From the NCBI GenBank assembly GCA_019119815.1, contig DWWH01000077.1:1-48740 (forward strand): 48,740 bases of DNA, given 5' to 3'. How positions within the stretch are numbered: position 1 is the stretch's first letter; every line of letters begins with the position of its first letter. The position numbers and the translations under genes were made by a program. Positions 15,901 to 23,673 of this stretch are shown here, piece by piece. The notes under the pieces are model-generated. The model was not told where the DNA came from. It ran no database searches and saw nothing but the letters and a program-made list of their open reading frames with translations. The stretch is from Candidatus Eisenbergiella intestinipullorum. GTDB taxonomy: Bacteria > Bacillota > Clostridia > Lachnospirales > Lachnospiraceae.

Positions 15901-17533
15901 CCGCGCCGATATAGACGGTGGTGGAGGTCACGATATGCTCCCGGATGGCGTCGATGGGCGGATTGGTCACCTGGGCGAACAGCTGCTTAAAGGAATGAAA
16001 CAGCGGATGGTGGGTTTTGCTTAAGAACGGAAGCGGCGTATCCACGCCCATGGCCGCCGTGGCTTCCGAGCCGTTCTTCGCCATGGGAAGGATGCTGGTT
16101 TTCACCTCGTCATAGGTATAGCCGAACGCCTTCTGCAGGCGGCTTCTCTCCTCATTCGTATATTCCGGCACCCGCTCGTTGGGAATTTTCAGCCCTTTCA
16201 GTTCCACCAGGTTGCTGTCCAGCCATTCTCCGTAGGGCTGGCGGGCGGCATAGGATTCCTTCAGATGATCGTCGTCGATCACCTCTCCCTTCACCGTATC
16301 CACCAGCAGCATCTTACCGGGATGCAGTCTTTCCTTCAGGCGGATCCTGGCAGGGTCGATGTCCAGAACGCCGACCTCGGAGGAAAGGATCAGGGTATCG
16401 TCGTCCAGAATCAGGTAGCGGGACGGACGCAGGCCGTTCCGGTCCAGTACAGCGCCCATGATGTCCCCGTCGGAAAACAGGATGGAAGCCGGGCCGTCCC
16501 AGGGCTCCATCATGGTCGCATAATATTGGTAGAAATCCCGTTTGGTCTGGGACATGGTCTTGTTATTGGCCCAGGGCTCCGGAATGGTGATCATCACTGC
16601 CAGCGGCAGATCCATGCCGCTCATCACCAGAAATTCCAGCGTGTTGTCCAGCATGGCGGAATCGGAGCCGTCCGGATTGATGGCCGGAAGCACCTTATAG
16701 AGCTGATCCCGCAGATGCTCCGACTGCATGTTTTCCTCTCTGGCAAGCATCTTGTCGTAATTGCCCCGGATCGTGTTGATCTCTCCGTTGTGCACGATGA
16801 AACGGTTCGGATGCGCCCGCTCCCAGCTGGGGTTGGTGTTGGTGGAGAACCGGGAATGCACGATGGCGATTGCGGATGTGTAGTCCGGGCTCTGCAGATC
16901 CGTGAAAAAGGTTCTCAGCTGCCCCACCAGGAACATGCCTTTATACACAATGGTCCGGCTGGACAGGGACACCACATAGGTGTTGTCGCTGGACTGCTCG
17001 AACACCCGCCTTGCGATATACAGCTTTCTGTCAAAATCAATGCCCTTCGGCACGCCGGCCGGCTTTTTCACAAAGCCCTGCATGATATAAGGCATGCACT
17101 CCACCGCGCGCTCTCCCAGCACGGAAGGACTGCAGGGAACCTCACGCCAGCCCAGGAAAGTCATCCCTTCCTTTTCCACGATGATCTCGAACATCTTCTT
17201 CGCCTGATTGCGCTTCAGCTCATCCTGGGGAAAGAAGAACATGCCGACGCCGTATTCCCGCTCTCCGCCAAGCTCAATACCCAGAGGCTTCGCCGCCTTC
17301 CTGAAAAAATCATGGGGGATCTGTGTCAGGATACCCACGCCGTCTCCGGTCTTTCCTTCCGCATCCTTTCCTGCGCGGTGCTCCAGATGCTCCACGATCT
17401 TCAGCGCATTTTCCACGGTGGAACGGGATTTCGCTCCCTTGATATTCACACAGGCGCCGATACCGCAGTTGTCATGCTCAAACCTCTCGTCATGCAGGGG
17501 TGATCTGGGAACCGTTCTTTTTGCGTCGAACAT
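12989..17533 (-). CDS. gltB: Glutamate synthase large subunit (1514 aa)
   Basis: The start is ATG 17533 (GAGG upstream). It leaves a 22-residue propeptide before the catalytic Cys23 of [14 protein letters not shown], which becomes the N-terminal nucleophile of the class II glutaminase domain. Then follow the central domain, the FMN-binding synthase domain ([44 protein letters not shown]; the 3Fe-4S cysteines in [20 protein letters not shown]), and the C-terminal beta-helix ([20 protein letters not shown]). Full family length. An attenuator-like terminator in the leader probably controls it together with gltD. Confidence 0.97.
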   Translation of the reverse strand: [1514 protein letters not shown]

Positions 17534-17653
17534 ATCTTCCTCGCTTTCTGCCGCCCTATGGGCGGCTTTATAATCGTAGGGAAGAACGGCTGCGCCGTTC
17601 TTCGGCACGAACCAACGGTTCGTGCTCCTTTCCTTTCGCCGCCGACAGGCGGC
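17534..17653 (-). repeat. Hairpin element upstream of gltB (same plan as 19111-19284)
   Basis: Minus strand: GCCGCC-N4-GGCGGC (17638-17653), a GGAAAGGAG ribosome-like site, GCACGAACC/GGTTCGTGC (17605-17625), AAGAACGGC/GCCGTTCTT (17582-17602), GCCGCCC/GGGCGGC (17550-17566), then GAGGAAGAT and the gltB ATG. This matches the hydrogenase units in order and spacing. Stem bases differ but stay paired. Confidence 0.65.
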
Positions 17654-17716
17654 ATTATAATCCTGGTCCAGCGTATCTTATCTCCAGAACCGAAAAATAT
17701 TTTTTCCGGAAAACAA

Positions 17717-17761
17717 CAAAAAAGTCGCAAAGGAAGCCTCTCTTTTCGCTCCTTTGCGACT
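17717..17761 (-). terminator. Leader terminator (attenuator) of gltB
   Basis: 12-bp perfect stem (17723-17734 with 17750-17761) followed by six T on the minus strand. The expected transcript start is about 17761, so the RNA begins with the terminator stem itself. gltB is nearly 190 nt further on, so its expression needs read-through. Confidence 0.7.
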
Positions 17762-17767
17762 GTGGGT

Positions 17768-17796
17768 ATTATAGTACAGTTTTTTTCATTTGTAAA
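17768..17796 (-). promoter_or_regulatory. gltB promoter
   Basis: Minus strand TTTACA (17796-17791), 17 nt, TATAAT (17773-17768). The 17797-17890 segment upstream is very AT-rich, with no gene. Confidence 0.75.
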
Positions 17797-18076
17797 TAAT
17801 AAATTTTCTTAAAGTTATCTGATTATTTGAAAATAATTTTCTATTTTTATTATTATCTGATTTTTTATTTAATTATCTTTTTATTTTCTGATTTTTATGG
17901 ATATACAAACATCCACAGAACGGCCGCACGCTCCGCTCTCCCTTACCTGGCCATACGGGCCAGCCCGCTTCTGTTGCTCTGGCCGGGACATGCACCCATG
18001 CCGGAACACCGCTCTTTCTGACAGAAAAAGCTCTTTTCTTGACAGGCAGACAGGCCTTTGCTGCAATGGGGAACAG

Positions 18077-18214
18077 GATTACCGCAACACACCGTTTTTG
18101 CAGGTATATGGACACGGCGGCGGGCCCTGTCCGGTCTGCGGGGATACCCTCTGCCGGACCGTGATCGGCGGCAAAAGCAGCGTATACTGCCCTTCCTGTC
18201 AGAAACAGCAATAG
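18077..18214 (+). pseudogene. mutM: C-terminal zinc-finger remnant of formamidopyrimidine-DNA glycosylase
   Basis: LQVYGHGGGPCPVCGDTL, then CRTVIGGKSSVYCPSCQK, is the Fpg/Nei C-terminal zinc finger (CxxC-x16-CxxC) that normally ends a protein of about 270 aa. The frame stays open upstream to 17897, but that part is Cys/Arg-rich with no Fpg sequence and no ribosome site, and the catalytic Pro-Glu N-terminus is absent. Hence a remnant. A free-standing zinc-finger protein is the alternative. Confidence 0.65.
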
Positions 18215-18384
18215 AATATCCCGGCGGAGCTGTCCTTCCCGCCGGATGAATCCGCCGTATGATGGCGGCGGCCGGTACAGTTTTTATCCTGACGGAAAAT
18301 GCAACGGTGGTAAATGTTCTCCTGTCAAAATCAGTATTGACCAGAATAAAAATGGATTTATCGGGGAGACAGCGAAGTCAGCAA

Positions 18385-18436
18385 ACGGTCAGGATGAACG
18401 GCTCGTATGCCTTCGTTCATCTTAACCGTCTTTTAT
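18385..18436 (+). terminator. Imperfect long hairpin, possible terminator
   Basis: ACGGT-N2-GGATGAACG (18385-18400) pairs with CGTTCATC-N3-ACCGT (18414-18429), followed by CTTTTATCTTT. No other signal is recognised in 18215-18472. Confidence 0.45.
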
Positions 18437-18472
18437 CTTTCTTATTTTCCAACAAATTTTCCTTACTTTTTA

Positions 18473-18520
18473 TTGTATTTTTATCCTAACCGAATATAAT
18501 AGCACCAAAAGGAGGTGCTT
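18473..18520 (+). promoter_or_regulatory. Promoter of antitoxin gene and hairpin around its ribosome site
   Basis: TTGTAT (18473-18478), 16 nt, TATAAT (18495-18500). Directly after it AGCACC (18501-18506) and GGTGCT (18514-18519) can pair, holding most of the AAGGAGG ribosome site in the loop or stem. Confidence 0.5.
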
Positions 18521-18523
18521 TTC

Positions 18524-18871
18524 ATGGAACTGACTGCAAATTTTCTGACGCGGCTGATTCCGATTTCACAGTTCAACAAAGGGCAGGCTTCCAAAATCTT
18601 TGACCGCCTGCGCTCAGAACCCGAGCTGATCGTTTTAAAGAATAATCAGCCTTCTGCAGTAATTCTTGCCCCTGATGAATACATCAGACTGGCAGAAATT
18701 GAAGAAGATTATAACCTGCTCATTGGAAGCGGAAAAACGCCTTCGGCGGTTTCCCGACAGCGCCTTGCGGCAAATGAAGGAAAATCTGCCATTCCTGCTG
18801 CTGACGTCATGAAACATTTTGGCATTTCCGATGCCGACCTTGAAGAAGTGGAGGAGCCTGAAATCGAATGA
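18524..18871 (+). CDS. Phd/YefM-family antitoxin (115 aa)
   Basis: The start at 18524 has AAAGGAGG 9 nt upstream. The N-terminal Phd/YefM fold is visible: IPISQFNKGQASKIFDRLR, then ELIVLKNNQPSAVILAPDEY, then IRLAEIEEDY. It is followed by a longer acidic tail (DADLEEVEEPEIE) that would wrap a RelE/ParE toxin. Its stop overlaps the next start (ATGA), the normal antitoxin-toxin arrangement, but that toxin frame is broken. The protein is probably still able to bind its own promoter. Confidence 0.85.
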   Translation: MELTANFLTRLIPISQFNKGQASKIFDRLRSEPELIVLKNNQPSAVILAPDEYIRLAEIEEDYNLLIGSGKTPSAVSRQRLAANEGKSAIPAADVMKHFGISDADLEEVEEPEIE

Positions 18872-19008
18872 TCTGGGAACTTGAATATCTGCCCGAAGCA
18901 CTGGATGACCTGGCTTCTATCTTCAAATTCCTTTCGACACTTTTCACAAATATTTTTCAAAATCTTCAGTCATTTTTTCTTTTTCGTCATCGTCAAATCA
19001 TCAGCTGA
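18868..19008 (+). pseudogene. Truncated RelE/ParE-type toxin
   Basis: ATG overlaps the antitoxin stop. The first 16 residues, MIWELEYLPEALDDLA, match the start of RelE/ParE toxins (usually about 90-100 aa). The following 30 codons are Phe/Leu-rich, do not continue the fold, and end at TGA 19006-19008. The catalytic C-terminal residues are missing, so the antitoxin is an orphan. Confidence 0.6.
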
Positions 19009-19110
19009 TTTTTTCTATCAAAATTCACAGAATTTTAATGGCCCAGAAGCCGCTTTTATGGTAAAATTATAAAACCGCGTCACCGATACGAATTCCCGGT
19101 TGCGAAAATG

Positions 19111-19284
19111 AAAAGGAGGACGGCATGAACGAAAGTTCATGCCAAAGAATGGCTCCGCCATTCTTTCTTGATTAAGGAAGCCGCCTGACGGCGGCAAAAA
19201 AGGAGGACGGCATGAACTTCGTTCGTGCCAAAGAATGGCTCCGCCATTCTTTCTTAAATTAAAGAGCCGCCCTGCGGCGGCAAA
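19111..19284 (+). repeat. Two tandem 87-bp hairpin units before the hydrogenase operon
   Basis: Unit 1 is 19111-19197, unit 2 19198-19284, and a third AAAAGGAGGA (19285-19294) is the real ribosome site of the first hydrogenase gene. Each unit starts AAAAGGAGGACGGCATGAAC and has hairpins GGCATGAAC/GTTCRTGCC, AAAGAATGG/CCATTCTTT and GCCGCC/GGCGGC. Each also holds a 16-codon frame (19125-19175 and 19212-19262), but the two are in different frames relative to the shared sequence, so the peptides are not conserved. The same plan occurs upstream of gltB. Confidence 0.8.
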
Positions 19285-19297
19285 AAAAGGAGGAAGT

Positions 19298-19786
19298 ATG
19301 TTAACGCACGAAGAAATCAGCAGTCTCGACGAGATCCTGAAGCGGCATGACTATGACAGCTCGTCCGTCATCGCCGTCATGCAGGACATCCAGAGGAAAT
19401 ACCGTTACCTTCCGCAGGAGGCGCTCACCTACATTGCGGGGAAACTTCATCTGAGCGAAGCGAAGGTATACGGCGTTGCCACCTTCTATGAAAATTTTTC
19501 TCTGGACCCCAAAGGCAGATATGTCATTAAGGTATGCGACGGTACGGCATGCCATGTCCGCAAATCCGTTCCCATTCTGGAGGAATTCCGGAATGTTCTC
19601 GGGCTGTCCGCGGACAAAAACACGTCCGACGACATGCTTTTTACGCTGGAGACCGTTTCCTGCCTGGGCGCCTGCGGGCTGGCCCCGGTATGCACCGTCA
19701 ACGACAAGGTCCATGCGGCGATGACGCCCGAAAAGGCCAGAGAACTCATTCAGGAATTAAGACAGGAGGCAGCCAATGAGAATTAA
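19298..19786 (+). CDS. NuoE-like subunit of NAD(P)-linked [FeFe] hydrogenase (162 aa)
   Basis: Thioredoxin-like [2Fe-2S] subunit (HydC/HndA type). The four ligands are visible in VCDGTACHVRKS and CLGACGLAPVC. The N-terminal helical part includes VMQDIQRKYRYLPQEAL and GVATFYENF. The start is ATG 19298 with AAAAGGAGG. The stop lies inside the next gene (11-nt overlap), so subunits are made together. The set NuoE-NuoF-HydA is that of electron-bifurcating or NADH-dependent hydrogenases; bifurcation itself cannot be proven from sequence. Confidence 0.93.
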   Translation: MLTHEEISSLDEILKRHDYDSSSVIAVMQDIQRKYRYLPQEALTYIAGKLHLSEAKVYGVATFYENFSLDPKGRYVIKVCDGTACHVRKSVPILEEFRNVLGLSADKNTSDDMLFTLETVSCLGACGLAPVCTVNDKVHAAMTPEKARELIQELRQEAANEN

Positions 19787-21758
19787 CAGCCCCGAAGAAT
19801 TACAGAGCATGCAGGAATTTTACAGTCAGGCCCTGAACGCGCAGCACAAGCGGATCCTCGTCTGCGCAGGAACGGGCTGTGTGGCAGGCGGCTCCCTGCA
19901 GATTTACGCCCGGCTGAAGGAACTGATGGAGGAACGGGGGATCCCCTGTGAGGTCCTTCTCCAGGATGAGGCGGACGGACATTTACATAGCGAAGCGGCC
20001 ACGGGAAACGCAGCCGGCATTTCCGGGACAGAAGAATCCCCTTCCGCCGATGCTTCCGGACAGGGCAGCGCGTCCGGCGCTCCCGTCGGCCTGAAAAAGA
20101 GCGGCTGTCACGGCTTCTGCGAGATGGGGCCGTTACTTCGCATCGATCCGGAGGGCCTCCTTTATATTAAGGTAAAGGTGGAGGACTGCGAAGAGATCAT
20201 CGAACGCAGCATTTTAAAGGACGAAATCGTGGAGCGCCTGGTCTATCAGGATCAGTCGCTGAAATCCTACCCCAGGCAGGAGGATATTCCTTTTTATAAG
20301 AAGCAGACCCGCGTGGCCCTGGAATACTGCGGCCACATCGACGCCGAATCCATCCGGGAGTACATCGCGGTGGGCGGCTACTCCGCCGTGAAAAAGGCGC
20401 TCTTTGAAATGACCCCGCAGCAGATCGTGGATGAAATCTCAGAATCCAGCCTGCGCGGCAGAGGAGGCGGCGGCTTCCCCACCGGGCGGAAATGGTCTCA
20501 GGTCCTGCGCCAGAAGGAAGAGATCAAATATGTGGTCTGCAACGGCGACGAGGGAGATCCCGGCGCGTTCATGGACCGTTCCATGATGGAGGGCGAGCCT
20601 CACCGCGTGCTGGAGGGCATGATGATCGCAGGCATCGCCACCGGCGCGCATTACGGCTACATCTATGTGCGCGCGGAATATCCGCTTGCGGTCTCCCGGC
20701 TGCAGAACGCCATCGACCAGGCCATGGAAGTGGGCCTGCTGGGAGAAAATATTCTCGGCTCCGGTTTTGACTTTACGGTGAAAATCAGCCAGGGCGCAGG
20801 CGCGTTCGTCTGCGGCGAGGGAAGTGCCCTTACCTCCTCCATCGAGGGGAACCGGGGCATGCCCCGCGTGAAGCCGCCCCGCACGGTGGAAAAGGGACTG
20901 TTTGAAAAGCCCACCGTCCTGAACAATGTGGAGACCTTCTGCAATGTGCCGCCCATCATCCTGAAGGGGGCGGGCTGGTATCAGACCATGGGCCCGGAAA
21001 ACAACCACGGCACCAAGGCCTTCGCCCTCACCGGAAACGTGAACAACACCGGTCTGATCGAGGTTCCCATGGGAACCACCCTGCGCGAGGTCATCTTCGA
21101 CATCGGCGGCGGCGTTAAGGGTGGAAACTTCAAGGCCGTCCAGATCGGCGGCCCGTCCGGCGGATGCCTGTGCATCAGCGCTACGGAGGACCACCTGGAC
21201 CTGCACCTGGATTTTGACTCCCTGAAAAAGGTGGGCGCCATGATCGGCTCCGGCGGCCTGGTGGTCATGAACGATAAAAGCTGTATGGTGGAGGTCGCCC
21301 GCTTTTTCATGAACTTCACCCAGAACGAATCCTGCGGAAAATGCGTTCCCTGCCGCGAGGGCACGAAGCGGATGCTGGAGCTTCTCACCGACATCACCGA
21401 GGGCCGCGGCACCATGAAGCATCTGGACATGCTGGAAGAGCTTGCGGAAACCATTTCCGACACCGCCCTCTGCGGCCTCGGAAAAACCGCCGCCTTCCCC
21501 GTGGTCAGCACCATGAAATATTTCCGCGACGAATACATCGCCCATGTGGTCGATAAAAAATGTCCTGCCGGACAGTGTAAGGCGCTTGTTAACTTCTCCA
21601 TCGATCCTGACCTGTGTAAGGGCTGCACCAAATGCGCGAGGCTCTGCCCCGTTTCCGCCATCTCCGGCGAGCTGAAGAAGCCTCACACCATCGATGTGAC
21701 GAAGTGCATCAAATGCGGCGCATGTAAGGACGGCTGCCCGTTCCATGCGATCAGCTGA
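19776..21758 (+). CDS. NuoF-like flavin and NADH-binding subunit of [FeFe] hydrogenase (660 aa)
   Basis: Order of domains: an N-terminal thioredoxin-like [2Fe-2S] part (VCAGTGCVAGG; SGCHGFCEMGP) interrupted by a Gly/Ser/Ala-rich insert at about 70-105, then NADH-binding GRGGGGFPTGRKW, FMN-binding VVCNGDEGDPGAFMDR, the [4Fe-4S] site ESCGKCVPCREG with a distant Cys in TALCGLG, and two C-terminal 4Fe-4S clusters (CKGCTKCARLCP; CIKCGACKDGCP). Full length for HydB/HndC. It delivers NADH electrons to HydA. Confidence 0.95.
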   Translation: MRINSPEELQSMQEFYSQALNAQHKRILVCAGTGCVAGGSLQIYARLKELMEERGIPCEVLLQDEADGHLHSEAATGNAAGISGTEESPSADASGQGSASGAPVGLKKSGCHGFCEMGPLLRIDPEGLLYIKVKVEDCEEIIERSILKDEIVERLVYQDQSLKSYPRQEDIPFYKKQTRVALEYCGHIDAESIREYIAVGGYSAVKKALFEMTPQQIVDEISESSLRGRGGGGFPTGRKWSQVLRQKEEIKYVVCNGDEGDPGAFMDRSMMEGEPHRVLEGMMIAGIATGAHYGYIYVRAEYPLAVSRLQNAIDQAMEVGLLGENILGSGFDFTVKISQGAGAFVCGEGSALTSSIEGNRGMPRVKPPRTVEKGLFEKPTVLNNVETFCNVPPIILKGAGWYQTMGPENNHGTKAFALTGNVNNTGLIEVPMGTTLREVIFDIGGGVKGGNFKAVQIGGPSGGCLCISATEDHLDLHLDFDSLKKVGAMIGSGGLVVMNDKSCMVEVARFFMNFTQNESCGKCVPCREGTKRMLELLTDITEGRGTMKHLDMLEELAETISDTALCGLGKTAAFPVVSTMKYFRDEYIAHVVDKKCPAGQCKALVNFSIDPDLCKGCTKCARLCPVSAISGELKKPHTIDVTKCIKCGACKDGCPFHAIS

Positions 21759-21804
21759 GTACGCTGCCGCTTACCGGCATGATAAGTTTAAGGAGAAAAA
21801 AAGA

Positions 21805-23604
21805 ATGGCTAAATATATGATTATCGACGGCATCAGGGCGGATTTTGACCAGGAAAAAAATATTCTCCAGGTCATCAACAGCGTGGGCATCCACGTTCCC
21901 ACCCTGTGCTATTATTCCGATCTTTCCATTTACGGCGCCTGCCGCATGTGCATGGTGGAGGACGAGAGAGGCAGCCTGATCGCTTCCTGCTCCACCCCGC
22001 CCAAACACGGCATGGTCATCAAAACCAATACGCCCAGGCTGCAGCATCACCGGAGGATGATCCTGGAGCTGATCCTGGCATCCCACTGCAGGGACTGCAC
22101 CGTCTGTGAGAAAAACCAGACCTGCCGGCTGCAGGAGCTCGCAGCCAGGCTGGAGCTGACGGACATCCGCTTTCCCAACACCAGAAAGCAGTACCCCATC
22201 GACGATTCCTCCCCCTCCATCGTGAGGGATCCCAGCAAGTGCATCCTCTGCGGCGACTGCGTAAGGGTCTGCAACGAGGTGCAGCATGTGGGCGCCATCG
22301 ATTTCGCCCAGCGCGGCTCCGAAGCCATCGTTACCCCGGCCTTCGGAAAGAAGCTGGCGGAAACCGACTGCGTCAACTGCGGCCAGTGCGCCGCCGTCTG
22401 CCCTACCGCGGCCATCCGCATCCAGACCTGCCACAGCAAAGTCTGGCGCGAGCTCTATGATCCGAAAAAAAGAGTGGTCGCTCAGGTGGCTCCCGCCGTC
22501 CGCGTGGCCATCGGGGAAGCCTTCGGCATGAAGCCCGGAGAGGACAGCATCGGCCGAGTGTTCACCGCCATGCGCATGATGGGCTTCGACGATGTGTTCG
22601 ATACCTGCCTGGGCGCGGATCTGACCATCATGGAGGAAGCGAAAGAACTGGCGGAAAAGCTGGAGCGGGATGCCGCCAAAGAGGCAGAAGGTTCCGGCGG
22701 GGAAGGCGGTTCCGGCAAAGTGTGCCCGGACAGCGCCGAAACTGCCGCAGCCGAAAAGATTTCCTTCCCTCTGTTCACCTCCTGCTGCCCCGCCTGGATC
22801 CGTTACGCGGAAAACCTGCACCCGGAGGTCCTGCCCTACATCTCCACCTGCAAATCCCCGATGGAAATGTTCGGCGCCGTGATCAAGGAATATTATAAAG
22901 AACAGGATGAAAAGGAAGGCCGCGAGACCATTTCCGTCGCCGTCATGCCCTGTGTGGCGAAAAAAATGGAAGCCGGACGTGAGGAGTTCATCCGCAACGG
23001 CGTCCCGGATGTGGACTACGTCATCACCACCAAGGAGCTGATCCGCATGATCCGGGAAAGCGGCATCCGGTTTGACGAGATCGATCCGGAGGCACCCGAC
23101 ATGCCCTTCTCCATTTCTTCCGGAGCGGGCGTCATCTTCGGCGTGACCGGAGGCGTGACGGAAGCTGCCCTGCGCCGTCTGGTGAAGGAAAAGAATACCC
23201 AGACCCTGCGGGACATCAAATTTTCCGGCATCCGCGGCATGGAAGGCGTCAAAGCCGCCGAGATGGAGCTGGACGGACGGAAGGTGCGCATCGGCGTGGT
23301 GAGCGGACTGGGCAACGCGGATAACCTGATTGAAAAAATCAAAAGCGGAGAAGAGCACTTCGACTTCGTGGAGGTCATGGCCTGTCCCTATGGCTGTATC
23401 TCCGGCGCCGGCCAGCCCTTCTGCCACAAGGTGGACAAAAAGGAGCGCATCAAGGGCATGTACCGGTCCGACAACGCGGCCTCCATCAAGCGCAGCGAGG
23501 AAAATCCCGTGGTTTACAACCTCTATCACGGAGGCGTCCTGGACGGGCGGGCGCACGAGCTTCTGCACGTGCACTATAAGAGGGCCGAAAAGACGCAGGG
23601 ATAA
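21805..23604 (+). CDS. hydA: [FeFe] hydrogenase catalytic subunit (599 aa)
   Basis: The start is ATG 21805 with AAGGAG. N-terminal [2Fe-2S] (CYYSDLSIYGACRMC), the His/Cys cluster HCRDCTVCEKNQTC and two 4Fe-4S clusters (CILCGDCVRVC; CVNCGQCAAVCP) precede the H-cluster domain. L1 is FTSCCPAW, with the proton-relay Cys. L2 is MPCVAKKMEA. L3 is MACPYGCISGAGQP, which differs from the textbook GGCxxGGGQP by Tyr and Ala. A Gly/Glu-rich insert lies before L1. It makes or consumes H2 with electrons from the NuoF-like subunit. Confidence 0.96.
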   Translation: MAKYMIIDGIRADFDQEKNILQVINSVGIHVPTLCYYSDLSIYGACRMCMVEDERGSLIASCSTPPKHGMVIKTNTPRLQHHRRMILELILASHCRDCTVCEKNQTCRLQELAARLELTDIRFPNTRKQYPIDDSSPSIVRDPSKCILCGDCVRVCNEVQHVGAIDFAQRGSEAIVTPAFGKKLAETDCVNCGQCAAVCPTAAIRIQTCHSKVWRELYDPKKRVVAQVAPAVRVAIGEAFGMKPGEDSIGRVFTAMRMMGFDDVFDTCLGADLTIMEEAKELAEKLERDAAKEAEGSGGEGGSGKVCPDSAETAAAEKISFPLFTSCCPAWIRYAENLHPEVLPYISTCKSPMEMFGAVIKEYYKEQDEKEGRETISVAVMPCVAKKMEAGREEFIRNGVPDVDYVITTKELIRMIRESGIRFDEIDPEAPDMPFSISSGAGVIFGVTGGVTEAALRRLVKEKNTQTLRDIKFSGIRGMEGVKAAEMELDGRKVRIGVVSGLGNADNLIEKIKSGEEHFDFVEVMACPYGCISGAGQPFCHKVDKKERIKGMYRSDNAASIKRSEENPVVYNLYHGGVLDGRAHELLHVHYKRAEKTQG

Positions 23605-23673
23605 CGGGTTCTCCGTTTTCCTGCTGTCAGCCGGAACGGAAAACTTCATATTTTCTCCTGCATCTTCATACGC

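Noticed and set aside
16265..17503. Long plus-strand open frame opposite gltB
   Set aside because: His/Gln-rich shadow of gltB's glutaminase domain; no domain or start signal.
18259..18489. 76-codon plus-strand frame before the antitoxin gene
   Set aside because: No ribosome site. It spans a terminator-like hairpin and the promoter, and the product is low-complexity.
19125..19262. Two 16-codon frames with good ribosome sites in the tandem units, as leader peptides
   Set aside because: The peptides are in different registers of the shared sequence and have no similarity, so selection on the peptides is unlikely. The units are listed as structured repeats.
19111..19284. CRISPR-like array
   Set aside because: Only two adjacent units without unique spacers; units are hairpin-rich and carry ribosome sites.
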